A DNA stretch of 14,587 nucleotides, from positions 1-14,587 of the forward strand of contig DATCDQ010000042.1 of the NCBI GenBank assembly GCA_036510655.1, written 5' to 3'. Of this stretch, positions 1 through 6,861 are shown piece by piece. Below the pieces are notes generated by a model that worked only from the letters and a program-made list of their open reading frames with translations, searched no databases and was not told the DNA's origin. This DNA comes from Rathayibacter_A sp036510655. GTDB lineage: Bacteria > Actinomycetota > Actinomycetes > Actinomycetales > Microbacteriaceae. The translations under genes and the position numbers were made by a program. The number at the start of each line of letters is the position of its first letter. Position 1 is the stretch's first letter.

Positions 1-412
1 GGGCGGCCTGGGCGGCCACCCGCACCCGTTGCCGGGCCGAGCGGGAGGACACTCCGGTGACTTGCTCGATCAGTTGCGCCCCCGTGGCACACCCGTGCCG
101 GGCCGCCAACCCGTCGAACCCGGCCGTGCGCGGGGAGCGGGCGGTGATCTCCCCCGCCGCTCCGATATGACCGTGATCCACCAGCCGGGTCAGACCCTCC
201 AGGTCGGCCGTGAACCGGAGCAGACCATCCGCACTCAACCCGGCCGGGTCGATGCCTGCCAGCCCGGATAACGCCCGGCGGGCGTCCTCCACGATCGCGT
301 GCGCCGCCGCATCCGCCACCGCCGGAACACCACCCGCGATACTGCCCGAAACGACGCCCGAAACCGCGGCCGGTGTGGCGGTCGGATCGGGAGTTGCTGC
401 GGGGTTGCTCAT
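1..412 (-). CDS. DUF222-type HNH endonuclease family protein, N-terminal part (runs off left edge)
   Basis: The minus strand is open from an ATG at 412 to the window edge, giving about 137 codons and no stop. After an Ala/Pro/Thr-rich leader it reads RRALSGLAGIDPAGLSADGL, then a helical stretch with TADLEGLTRLVDHGHIGAAG, and later GAQLIEQVTGVSSRSARQRV. This is the usual start of the DUF222 domain that precedes a C-terminal HNH nuclease domain in a multicopy actinobacterial family. The HNH part lies outside the window, so nuclease activity cannot be checked. No strong ribosome-binding site precedes the ATG. Such genes are often repeated in Microbacteriaceae genomes and their biological role is poorly known. 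The domain call is by remembered resemblance. Confidence 0.75.
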   Translation of the reverse strand, partial: MSNPAATPDPTATPAAVSGVVSGSIAGGVPAVADAAAHAIVEDARRALSGLAGIDPAGLSADGLLRFTADLEGLTRLVDHGHIGAAGEITARSPRTAGFDGLAARHGCATGAQLIEQVTGVSSRSARQRVRVAAQAA

Positions 413-507
413 GACTACACTCAACCAGCAGCCACCGACATTCCGACCCCGGAAATGGCCGATCACACCCTAATTGTGGAGAAGATCTCAAACTCGTTCC
501 TGTGCAA

Positions 508-583
508 GACAAGACGACCGAAGGGCTCGCCCACAAACGCTGACAACCGTGCAACTCGACTGAACCTTCACGACAAGACGACC
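508..583. repeat. 12-base direct repeat in the leader region
   Basis: GACAAGACGACC occurs at 508-519 and again at 572-583, 64 bases apart, in the gap between the DUF222 gene and the broken membrane gene. Nothing else in positions 413-624 looks like a gene or a clear promoter. It may be a small duplication scar or a protein-binding repeat; I cannot tell which. Confidence 0.4.
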
Positions 584-624
584 TCAAGCGGGATCGCAGC
601 GGCAGCGGTCACGTTCTCCACACG

Positions 625-1008
625 TTGCGCGCTGAGGGGCCGACGCGGCCGGGCGCTTCCAGTCGGGTTGTACTCATCGCCGCGGTCTGGTTCGCAGTTG
701 TCCTCAAAGGCGTCCCGGCGATCCTGCCCGTTGTCGCCGTTCAGGCTTCGAGAGGGTCACGCTTGCGCAAAGGGGCACGTATTCTCACGTGGGTTCAGGC
801 GGCAATCCCTACCGCCTAGGGACTCGTCCTGACTGTGGTCGGCGTCTTGGTTCAGGTCAATGTGATTGGCGATCCTGCGAGCGCTGACCACCTCGCGCTT
901 CGTTGGCGCGCGTACCTGTGGGACCCGTGGTTTCTGGTAAGGGGAATCGTCGTCGGCGCGGCTATGATCCTGAGTCACCTCGATTCGAAAGCGCGTCGCG
1001 AGATTTAG
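625..1008 (+). pseudogene. DUF3995-like small membrane protein, broken by in-frame TAG
   Basis: One continuous frame runs from a TTG at 625 to a stop at 1006-1008, interrupted only by TAG at 817-819. Before the stop there is a hydrophobic stretch (VVLIAAVWFAVVLKGVPAIL). After it the same frame continues GLVLTVVGVLVQVNVIGD and then LRWRAYLWDPWFLVRGIVVG, a second and third membrane-like segment. This resembles the C-terminal two thirds of small actinobacterial membrane proteins of the DUF3995 type, whose middle helix often reads like LTLYGLVLTVVG. The TAG sits where that tyrosine is expected, so a single base change from TAC or TAT would explain it. The N-terminal helix of the family is not found upstream, where this frame is closed by TGA at 541. 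The family name is remembered, not searched; the interrupted frame itself is directly visible. Confidence 0.55.
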
Positions 1009-1083
1009 TTCTGCTGTTCATCGGGGACCCGAGGATGGGTCGAGCGGGCGCGCCGACATGCGAGTCCGGCCGGCGCGGCCAAC

Positions 1084-1449
1084 TCACAGGCGCGTGAAGC
1101 GCACCGCCACTTCCCGTGGCTCTTCGAGGATGAACTCGGTTGAGAACGCTTCAGGGCTGCGCGCCTCGAGTTGCGCAAGCAACGGCATCGGTCGGTGGTC
1201 GACGATCAGCGTCAAAGTTGCCCCAGCCTCGAGCGAGTCGAGTGCACCGAAGATGGTCGCGTGGCGAATGGCGTGCGGGATCAATCGGCCGTCCAGCACA
1301 ACGTGTTTGTCGTTCTCTTCGCCGCAGGTGCAGGCGGTGCCGTCTGCGTGCGCGGCCGCCGGTGCGGAAGCCGCTTCTGTCGCGGAGACCGTGTCTGCGG
1401 CGGATACGAGGGGAAGTGTTGTGCGAGTGTCACCCGGTTCTAGATCCAT
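1084..1449 (-). CDS. DUF2249 domain-containing protein
   Basis: This encodes a 121-residue soluble protein. The N-terminal third is Ala/Thr-rich and ends in a CTCGEE motif. It is followed by the DUF2249 domain, with LDGRLIPHAIRHATIFGALD, then LEAGATLTLIVDHRPMPLLAQL and a closing EVAVRFTRL strand. The order and length match DUF2249, a small domain often encoded near hemerythrin-like or nitrogen-oxide handling genes and related to the TusA-like fold. No such partner is visible here. The ATG at 1449 has GAAGG almost touching it, so the ribosome site is poor; no better start exists. It is divergent from the anchored His-rich gene with about 110 bases between the starts. The biochemical role is unknown; the CxC plus conserved His residues could bind metal (inference). 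Confidence 0.8.
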   Translation of the reverse strand: MDLEPGDTRTTLPLVSAADTVSATEAASAPAAAHADGTACTCGEENDKHVVLDGRLIPHAIRHATIFGALDSLEAGATLTLIVDHRPMPLLAQLEARSPEAFSTEFILEEPREVAVRFTRL

Positions 1450-1559
1450 ACCTTCGACGATAGCCCTCCGTCAACACCCGCTGACCACCGGCCCGCATTC
1501 AGCAAATCCATGGTCGCCTGCCTCAGAATGGAAAGCCCGCACAGTGAAGGTCGTCCGGC

Positions 1560-2285
1560 ATGCCGTCAGGTTCCAGTTCCCGTTCCCGGGATCTCCAACG
1601 CAAAGCTGCAGAAATGATGCGCGTGCAACGCGCCCGAGAACGGCGCCGACGCATCCTGACGTGGTCGATTTCCGGAGTCGTCGTCGCTGCCATCCTTGCC
1701 GTGATCACGGTCACGCTCGTTGTCAACGCGAAGCCGGGCTCGAGTACGAGTGCGGCAGGCTCCACGGATGTGCCCACGACTCCCTCCGTCGTCGCAGTTG
1801 GGGCAAGCACGGCGCCGCCCTGGGCCGCTCCGGCCGACCCGACGGCACGCGTCAAAGCTGCGGGGCTCGGGATGCTCACCTCGGAGGGCACCGTCGAGCA
1901 CATCCACTCGCATCTGAGCGTGACCGTGGACGGAAAGGGAGTGCAGGTTCCCGCACTCCTCGGCATCGACGAGACCGCTCAAACGATCTCGCCGCTGCAC
2001 ACACACGACACGACCGGCATCATCCACATCGAGTCTCCCGTAAAAGCGACGTTCACACTCGGCGAGGTCTTCACCGAATGGAATGTCGCACTCGACGCCA
2101 CCCATATCGGCTCACTCGGCGGCAGCGACGGTCAAACCGTCACGGTCTTCGTCAACGGCAAGAAGACATCCGGCGACCCTGCCGCAATCACGCTGGCCGA
2201 GCACGAGGACATCGATATCGTCGTCACATCGTCGGCCACAACGGCGACCGCCCCGGCCGCATTCAACTGGCCGAGTGGGTACTGA
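1560..2285 (+). CDS. Membrane-anchored, His-rich extracellular protein of unknown function
   Basis: This is a 241-residue protein. Residues 1-32 are very basic (RARERRRRI), residues 34-56 form one transmembrane helix, and residues 57-97 are a Ser/Thr/Ala/Pro linker, so it is a type II membrane protein with the C-terminal domain outside. The outer domain (about 97-230) carries HIHSH (114-118), HTHD (147-150) and IIHIES (154-159), and looks all-beta. Similar proteins are common in actinobacteria with no assigned function. The clustered histidines suggest metal binding, which is an inference. GAAGG lies about 9 bases before the ATG, supporting this start. The gene stands alone, divergent from DUF2249 and convergent with the SHOCT gene 42 bases downstream; no clear terminator hairpin was found between them. 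Confidence 0.75.
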   Translation: MPSGSSSRSRDLQRKAAEMMRVQRARERRRRILTWSISGVVVAAILAVITVTLVVNAKPGSSTSAAGSTDVPTTPSVVAVGASTAPPWAAPADPTARVKAAGLGMLTSEGTVEHIHSHLSVTVDGKGVQVPALLGIDETAQTISPLHTHDTTGIIHIESPVKATFTLGEVFTEWNVALDATHIGSLGGSDGQTVTVFVNGKKTSGDPAAITLAEHEDIDIVVTSSATTATAPAAFNWPSGY

Positions 2286-2327
2286 GCGCTCCCACATACG
2301 GGCCGGGGCCGACCTCCATCCCCCTTC

Positions 2328-2675
2328 TCAGGCGAGTACCTTCGCTTTCGCCGCGGCAAATTCCTCATCCGAGAGAATGCCCTGCGTGTGCATGGCTGCG
2401 AGGTTCTGGAGCTGCTCAAGTACGCTCTCCTGGTCGGCCGCAGCCGGCGCTCCCGGTGCTGCCGCCTGTTGAGCGGCCACCGCTTGCGCCACCGCCGCGT
2501 TTATCTGCGCTTGTTGTTGCTCCTGTTCGTATGCCTGCGCCTCGGATACCTGCTGCGCTTTGGCAGCATTCTTCGACTGCATTGAACCGGATACCGCACC
2601 TGCGGTGCCGACAACCACCGCCGTGGTTGCCGCGGCGCCGAGAAGCCCTCGGCGCCCCATCCTTCGACCGAGCAT
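2328..2675 (-). CDS. SHOCT domain-containing membrane-associated protein
   Basis: This 115-residue protein begins with an arginine pair followed by a hydrophobic Ala/Val segment (GLLGAAATTAVVVGTAGAV), either a membrane anchor or a signal-like helix. Residues 33-70 are a Gln/Ala-rich coiled region. The last 30 residues form a SHOCT domain, with VLEQLQNLAAMHTQGILSDE and FAAAKAKVLA. SHOCT is a short helical module, usually C-terminal, thought to mediate oligomerisation. AGGAG lies 7 bases before the ATG. It is the last gene of the minus-strand operon, 35 bases after DUF6325, and this pairing with DUF6325 is common in actinobacteria as I recall it. Function is unknown; a membrane-linked partner of DUF6325 is a reasonable guess. 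Confidence 0.85.
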   Translation of the reverse strand: MLGRRMGRRGLLGAAATTAVVVGTAGAVSGSMQSKNAAKAQQVSEAQAYEQEQQQAQINAAVAQAVAAQQAAAPGAPAAADQESVLEQLQNLAAMHTQGILSDEEFAAAKAKVLA

Positions 2676-2710
2676 GATGATCTCCTATTCGTTTGGCGTC
2701 GTCACCGGGG

Positions 2711-3136
2711 TCAATTCCCCAGTGATCCGACCAGTTCGTTGACAGCGGGGGCCGGGATGCGCTGCGAATACAACACCGCACCGCCGGCACGATACAGTGC
2801 AGCGGCGAACTCTCGCGCCCAGACATGTTCGACGACGAGCAGCGCTGCTGAAGTTCCCGGCGCAATCTGGTCGGCGAACTCCTCGATGTCATCCGCGCCC
2901 GCCAATCCGAGCTCATCGATTTCGAGTCCGGCCAGCCCGAATTCGTCGGCCACCTCTTCCAGTTCCAGCACGGTGAGTGCGCCTTCGGCCGAACGCGAAG
3001 CGAAGACCATGTCGAGCAACTTCGCCGTATCCGACTCGATCAGGTTGAGAATCGCTCCGACCAATTCCGGTCCCGGGCGCGCTCCAGCGAAACCGATCAG
3101 CATGAATTCGACCGGTCCATACTTGAAATCAGCCAT
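2711..3136 (-). CDS. DUF6325 family protein
   Basis: This is a 141-residue acidic protein beginning MADFKYGPVEFMLIGFAG, with an alternating helix-strand pattern, an acidic middle (LELEEVADEFGLAGLEID) and a C-terminal ALLVVEHVWAREFAAAL. This is the recognisable outline of DUF6325, related to DUF1269-like membrane-stress proteins. A strong AGGAAGGA ribosome site lies just before the ATG. The start overlaps the stop of the short upstream reading frame as TGATG (3138-3134), so translation may be coupled to it. It lies in the operon with SHOCT downstream and GAP upstream. The molecular role is unknown. Confidence 0.85.
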   Translation of the reverse strand: MADFKYGPVEFMLIGFAGARPGPELVGAILNLIESDTAKLLDMVFASRSAEGALTVLELEEVADEFGLAGLEIDELGLAGADDIEEFADQIAPGTSAALLVVEHVWAREFAAALYRAGGAVLYSQRIPAPAVNELVGSLGN

Positions 3137-3273
3137 CAGATATCCTTCCTAGTTCGTTGATGTGTGACGGTCAGTGCACGCTGCGCGTGCGAGTCCTCGA
3201 TGAACCCACGACGGGCGTCATGGAAATCCTGTGTGTCTGCAAATGGATAGCCGGCTTCGGGTGCACTGGTCAT
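3136..3273 (-). pseudogene. 45-codon remnant resembling the N-terminus of an alkyl sulfatase
   Basis: This short frame runs from an ATG at 3273 with GTGGAG about 6 bases upstream. It begins MTSAPEAGYPFADTQDF and then HDARRGFI. The PFADTQDF..ARRGFI block matches the usual first 25-30 residues of metallo-beta-lactamase-type linear alkyl sulfatases (SdsA1/BDS1 family), which are about 600-660 residues long. After residue 25 the match ends and the remaining 20 residues are polar and unfamiliar. The stop overlaps the DUF6325 start. Either the sulfatase body was deleted and the start retained, or the piece now acts as a leader peptide for DUF6325. The family match is remembered, short and unsearched, but the frame, ribosome site and overlap are directly visible. 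Confidence 0.5.
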
Positions 3274-3340
3274 AACGTGCTCCACTCTGTGTGATTGTTC
3301 CATTCGGCGGATGGGGAACGCGCCGGTCGCTCATGTTGGC

Positions 3341-4006
3341 TCAGATGCGGGTCAGCCCATCGCCGAGGATCACAACGCCGATCAGGATCATGATCAAAAT
3401 GCTTACGATCCTGTTGTTTTTTGCGACCCACTTGCGCGCACCGACCAACCAGGAGTCCGTTTGTCTCGGAGCAACCAGCCGGGCGATGATCGGAATTGCA
3501 ACCGCGGATGCGGAGATCACCGTGTAGATGGCGATGACGACCGCGGTGTTGGCGACACTGAGCGAATCCGATCGCAGCGACAACCCCGCCGCCGCCGCCA
3601 ACAGGATCGCCTTCGGTCGAAGGTTCAGCAACAACGCCAGCCCAAAAGTCGACCACGGTCCGAGAGAGCCGACGGCAGCCAGCCACTTCGGAATGCCGTT
3701 CGACGGCTTGCCCACGCTCCTGCGCCACAGCACGATCCCGCCGGTCACGAGCGCCGCGCCGATCACAACCAGAGCGGTCCCGATCCAGGCTTGCGACTGC
3801 TTGGGAGACGAGGTGGGGATGAATCGCGCGAGCATGGTGAGCCCCACCACGACCAGCACAATCCCGAGCACCCAGCCGATCAGGAATGTCAGCGACGAAC
3901 GGCCCTTGTTGGGCGACAGCAAGATCAGGATCGTGGCCATGATCGGCACCGAACTGAGCGCGACCGCGACTGAGATCGGAAGAACATGACCCAGCGCCAC
4001 CAGCAT
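3341..4006 (-). CDS. GAP family (Sap/LysE-like) membrane protein
   Basis: This 221-residue protein has about six hydrophobic segments: near the start (ALGHVLPISVAVALSSVPIM), then ILILLSP, FLIGWVLGIVLVVVGLTMLA, a middle pair around residues 75-135, and two at the C-terminus ending in ILIMILIGVVILGDGL. The LSPNKGRSSLTFLIGWVLGI block is typical of the GAP/Sap family (sulfolipid-1-addressing protein), relatives of LysE transporters linked in mycobacteria to moving lipids across the membrane. The substrate here is unknown. AAGGGAG sits 5-6 bases before the ATG, a clear start. It follows the cardiolipin synthase gene by 45 bases, so it is probably co-transcribed with it, which fits a phospholipid or envelope role. 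Confidence 0.85.
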   Translation of the reverse strand: MLVALGHVLPISVAVALSSVPIMATILILLSPNKGRSSLTFLIGWVLGIVLVVVGLTMLARFIPTSSPKQSQAWIGTALVVIGAALVTGGIVLWRRSVGKPSNGIPKWLAAVGSLGPWSTFGLALLLNLRPKAILLAAAAGLSLRSDSLSVANTAVVIAIYTVISASAVAIPIIARLVAPRQTDSWLVGARKWVAKNNRIVSILIMILIGVVILGDGLTRI

Positions 4007-4051
4007 GAGTGCTCCCTTCGTCGGCGATCGGTCGAGACATCTGTGTGCCGC

Positions 4052-5524
4052 CTACTGCAGCCCCGACGTCAGCCGGGCGAGACCGTCGAGCACGCTCGAC
4101 TTCTCTGGCTGACGAGACCATTCCTCGAGGGTCAGTTCACGGCCGATCTGACGATAATGCTCCTCGACGGCGCGCATCTGCGCGACGAAGGATGCCCCAC
4201 GCACCATCAGCGACACCTCCATATCGAGACTGAACGAGCGGATGTCCATGTTGCTCGAACCGATCACGGCCACATCGTCAGCGATCGAAAAATGCTTGGC
4301 GTGCAGAATGAACGGCGCCGGATAGAGGAAAATGCGCACCCCTGCGGCGAGCAAATCACTGTAGTAGGAACGCTGAGCGTGGAACACCGGCCCCTGATCG
4401 CCGATCTCTGAGACGAAGAGCTGCACGTCCAGCCCGCGTTGGCACGAGGACGTGATCGCGTACATCATCGCTTCATCCGGCACGAAGTACGGGCTCGTGA
4501 TGATGATCCGCTCCTGCGCCGAGTACAGCAGTGCCAGAAACAGCCGCAGGTTGTTCTCGCCCTCGAACCCGGGCCCGCTCGGGACAACCTGGCAGTCGAG
4601 CGCATCCGGAGAGGTGTCGACCGGAACATGGTCGGCGGCGATCCGCTCCTCCGTGATCAGCTCGTCCGTTTCGCTGTACCAGTCGGAGAGGAAGATGACG
4701 TTGATTCCGCTCACGACCGGCCCCGTCACACGCGTCATCAACTCCTGCCATTGCAACCCCCGTTTGATGTTCTTCGGTGAGTTGTAGCTGCGATCGATCA
4801 GGTTCTGCGAACCCATGAAACCGACTCGACCGTCGACCACTACCAGCTTGCGGTGATTGCGCAGGTCCGGCCGTTGGTGCTTCCCTTTCAAGGGTTGCAC
4901 CGGCAGCATGAAACTCCAGCTCACGCCGATGCGATCGAGCTCGGCGAAGGTCTCCTTGTGTCCGGCTGTCCTGATTGATGCGATGTGATCGAGCAGCACC
5001 CGCACTGTGACACCGCGCATGACGGCCGCTTCCATCGCCGCGAAGAACCCCTTCGTGGTCTGGTCGAATGAGACGATGTAGAACTCGACGTGCACGAACG
5101 TTGTCGCCGTATCGATGTCTGCGGCCATCGCCGCGATCGAGTCGTCGTATTCCCTGATCAGAAGAGCCGTATTGCCGCTGACCAAAGGCACTGCGCCGAG
5201 CGACTGATTGAGTTCGACGACGGACACGAACCAGGCCGGACAGGCATCCCGATCCGAGGCGAGGTCCATTCCCGCCGCGCCGGCAGCGATCATCGCATTG
5301 ATCCGCTTCTGCTTCTCCCTGCGACGTTTGGGCAGTTTCGAACTTCCGAGCAACAGAAAGAAGATCACGCCCGCATAGGGAATCAGGAACACGGCCAGCA
5401 ACCACGCCATCGCTGAACTGGGTTTGCGGTTTCGCGGAATGATGATAATCGCCGCAATGCGGATTCCCAGGTCAACGACGACAGCGAGAATCCAGATCAG
5501 ATTCGTTGTCTGCAGCGCATTCAC
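4052..5524 (-). CDS. cls: Cardiolipin synthase (phospholipase D superfamily)
   Basis: This enzyme joins two phosphatidylglycerol molecules, or phosphatidylglycerol and CDP-diacylglycerol, to make cardiolipin at the membrane. It has 490 residues, a normal length. Two N-terminal transmembrane helices (about residues 8-30 and 38-61) form the PLDc_N anchor. Two HKD motifs follow: HRKLVVVDG near residue 224, then GSQN, and HAKHFSIAD near residue 408, then GSSNMD. Both copies keep the H, K and D catalytic residues. I chose the GTG at 5524 because GGAAGGG sits 8 bases upstream; an in-frame ATG at 5578 would add 18 residues without that site. It heads the minus-strand operon (GAP, sulfatase remnant, DUF6325, SHOCT) and lies downstream of the palindromic site at 5610-5632. 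Confidence 0.9.
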   Translation of the reverse strand: MNALQTTNLIWILAVVVDLGIRIAAIIIIPRNRKPSSAMAWLLAVFLIPYAGVIFFLLLGSSKLPKRRREKQKRINAMIAAGAAGMDLASDRDACPAWFVSVVELNQSLGAVPLVSGNTALLIREYDDSIAAMAADIDTATTFVHVEFYIVSFDQTTKGFFAAMEAAVMRGVTVRVLLDHIASIRTAGHKETFAELDRIGVSWSFMLPVQPLKGKHQRPDLRNHRKLVVVDGRVGFMGSQNLIDRSYNSPKNIKRGLQWQELMTRVTGPVVSGINVIFLSDWYSETDELITEERIAADHVPVDTSPDALDCQVVPSGPGFEGENNLRLFLALLYSAQERIIITSPYFVPDEAMMYAITSSCQRGLDVQLFVSEIGDQGPVFHAQRSYYSDLLAAGVRIFLYPAPFILHAKHFSIADDVAVIGSSNMDIRSFSLDMEVSLMVRGASFVAQMRAVEEHYRQIGRELTLEEWSRQPEKSSVLDGLARLTSGLQ

Positions 5525-5583
5525 GAGGCGCACCCTTCCGGCTGTCGATGACGGCCGCATACTGTGGGCCAACCTCACGCTCG

Positions 5584-5657
5584 ACGCTAACGCGGGCTCA
5601 AGCCGCCCTGCATCATCCAGATGGGATGATGCCCCCCGCCGGCGTAATCCCTAGCGT
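5584..5657. promoter_or_regulatory. Palindromic operator with back-to-back promoters (cls operon / AI-2E)
   Basis: A perfect palindrome with 9-base arms, GCATCATCC-N5-GGATGATGC, occupies 5610-5632 (centre 5621). On the plus strand TAGCGT (TAnnnT-type -10) begins at 5652, 31 bases from the centre. On the minus strand the same hexamer TAGCGT reads from 5589 to 5584, 32 bases from the centre. The predicted starts are near 5664 (plus) and 5577 (minus). No recognisable -35 box accompanies either -10, which fits activator-dependent promoters with the palindrome near -43. Two related sites lie at 8315-8331 and 14200-14216. The palindrome is directly visible; its function is inferred. Confidence 0.65.
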
Positions 5658-5663
5658 GATGCC

Positions 5664-5684
5664 ATGAGCATTGAAGAGCGATGA
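5664..5684 (+). CDS. Six-codon leader frame overlapping the AI-2E start
   Basis: ATG at 5664 opens MSIEER followed by TGA, whose first bases overlap the AI-2E ATG at 5681 (ATGA). The predicted transcription start falls on this ATG: it is 6 bases after the -10 hexamer TAGCGT. It could be translated without a leader and pass ribosomes to the transporter gene, whose own ribosome site (GAAGAG, 2 bases from the ATG) is badly spaced. It may equally be chance. Confidence 0.3.
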   Translation: MSIEER

Positions 5685-6847
5685 GCGAATCAGGTGCGCC
5701 GCTGCACCAGACGGCCAGCTCATTCCCTCGGGGAACGACAACGCTGATCGCGCTCGCCGCCGCCACCGTGACCGCAATCGGGATCAGCGGTATCAAAGGC
5801 ATCATGGCGCCGGTGCTGCTCACCCTGATTCTGACGATCTGTGCGAACCCAGTGCGCACCTTCCTGCTGAAGCACGGTGTGCCAGGTGGCATCGCTACGG
5901 GCTCTGTCATCCTCGTCGTCTTTGGGCTGCTGGCCGCGTTCACCTACACGATCATCATCGCATTCGCACAGTTCGTTTCGATGCTGCCGAGTTATTCTAA
6001 GCAGTTCGCCCAGGCCGGTTCGGACATCGCCGCCTGGTTGACCAGCATCGGTGTCGGCCCGGAGCAGGTGAAGGCTGTCGAGAAGGGTATCAGCCCCAGC
6101 AACCTTGTCGGGATCGTGACAGGGGCGTTGGGCAGCGTCGTTGGCATCACCGCATCCCTCGTCATCGTTCTAACGATGATGATTCTGATGGCGGCGGATG
6201 CCGTCTACACGCGCACGATTCTCGCCCAGCTGTCCACACGCAAACCCGACTTGGTCACGGCGATCGACCAGTATGCATCGAATGTGCGCCGCTACATGGT
6301 CGTCACGACGGTGCTCGGAGTGGTTCAAGGCGTTCTCAACGCGGTGGCCCTCTACATCATGCATGTGCCCGCCGCACTGCTGTGGGGGCTGCTCGCCTTC
6401 CTTTGCAGCTTTATCCCCAACATCGGCTATTTCTTCGCGATCACACCGCCGCTGATATTCGGTGGACTGGTCGGCGGATGGCCGACCGTCATCGCCATCA
6501 TTATCGTTTACGGTGTCATCAACGCGGTGGTGCAATCGATCATCCAGCCGCGAGTGGTCGGTCACGCAGTGTCATTGAGCCAGACGATGACCTTCTTCTC
6601 CGTGCTGTTCTGGGCCGTCATCATCGGGCCGATCGGGGCGATTCTCGCCATCCCCCTCACCTTGCTCGTCAAGGCGATCCTTGTCGACTCGAATCCGGAA
6701 TCCTATTGGCTGCGTCCCGCCCTCGGGCCTACTTCCGAGACCCGGGACATCCTGAAAGCGCACGACACTGCCGCCAAGCAGGATCGAAAGGATCACAGGG
6801 CGCAACGCAAGGCGTCTCCGACCGCGCCAGCCACGCCGACCGAGTGA
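5681..6847 (+). CDS. AI-2E family transporter (TqsA/YdiK-like)
   Basis: This is a 388-residue inner-membrane protein with the family layout. Three hydrophobic segments lie in residues 18-95, followed by a soluble stretch of about 50 residues (SKQFAQAGSDIAAWLTSIGV), a long helix at about 145-170, a cytoplasmic part with QYASNVRRYMVVTTVLGVVQ, and a C-terminal block of three or four helices. Signature pieces are LCSFIPNIGYFFAITPPLIF, the IIQPRVVGHAVSLSQTM motif and IIGPIGAILAIPLTLLVKAI. The charged tail (about 50 residues) is probably cytoplasmic. Relatives export autoinducer-2 or act as Na+/H+ antiporters, so the substrate is not known here. The gene is divergent from cls across the palindrome and convergent with DUF2252, whose stop is only 14 bases away. 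Confidence 0.9.
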   Translation: MSESGAPLHQTASSFPRGTTTLIALAAATVTAIGISGIKGIMAPVLLTLILTICANPVRTFLLKHGVPGGIATGSVILVVFGLLAAFTYTIIIAFAQFVSMLPSYSKQFAQAGSDIAAWLTSIGVGPEQVKAVEKGISPSNLVGIVTGALGSVVGITASLVIVLTMMILMAADAVYTRTILAQLSTRKPDLVTAIDQYASNVRRYMVVTTVLGVVQGVLNAVALYIMHVPAALLWGLLAFLCSFIPNIGYFFAITPPLIFGGLVGGWPTVIAIIIVYGVINAVVQSIIQPRVVGHAVSLSQTMTFFSVLFWAVIIGPIGAILAIPLTLLVKAILVDSNPESYWLRPALGPTSETRDILKAHDTAAKQDRKDHRAQRKASPTAPATPTE

Positions 6848-6861
6848 GGTGCTCGGGCAAC

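Noticed and set aside
1058..2677. Long open plus-strand frame of 539 codons
   Set aside because: It is Arg/His-rich shadow sequence over DUF2249, the anchored protein and SHOCT, each of which has better family evidence in another frame.
3299..3319. TTCCAT...ATGG partial inverted repeat upstream of the sulfatase remnant, considered as a fourth operator
   Set aside because: The arms and spacing do not match TCATCC-N5-GGATGA, and it sits within the operon between GAP and the remnant.
6162..6179. Perfect palindrome TCATCGTT-CT-AACGATGA resembling the operator
   Set aside because: It lies inside a membrane helix of the AI-2E gene, its spacing differs by one base (TCATC-N8-GATGA), and no start or -10 box relates to it.
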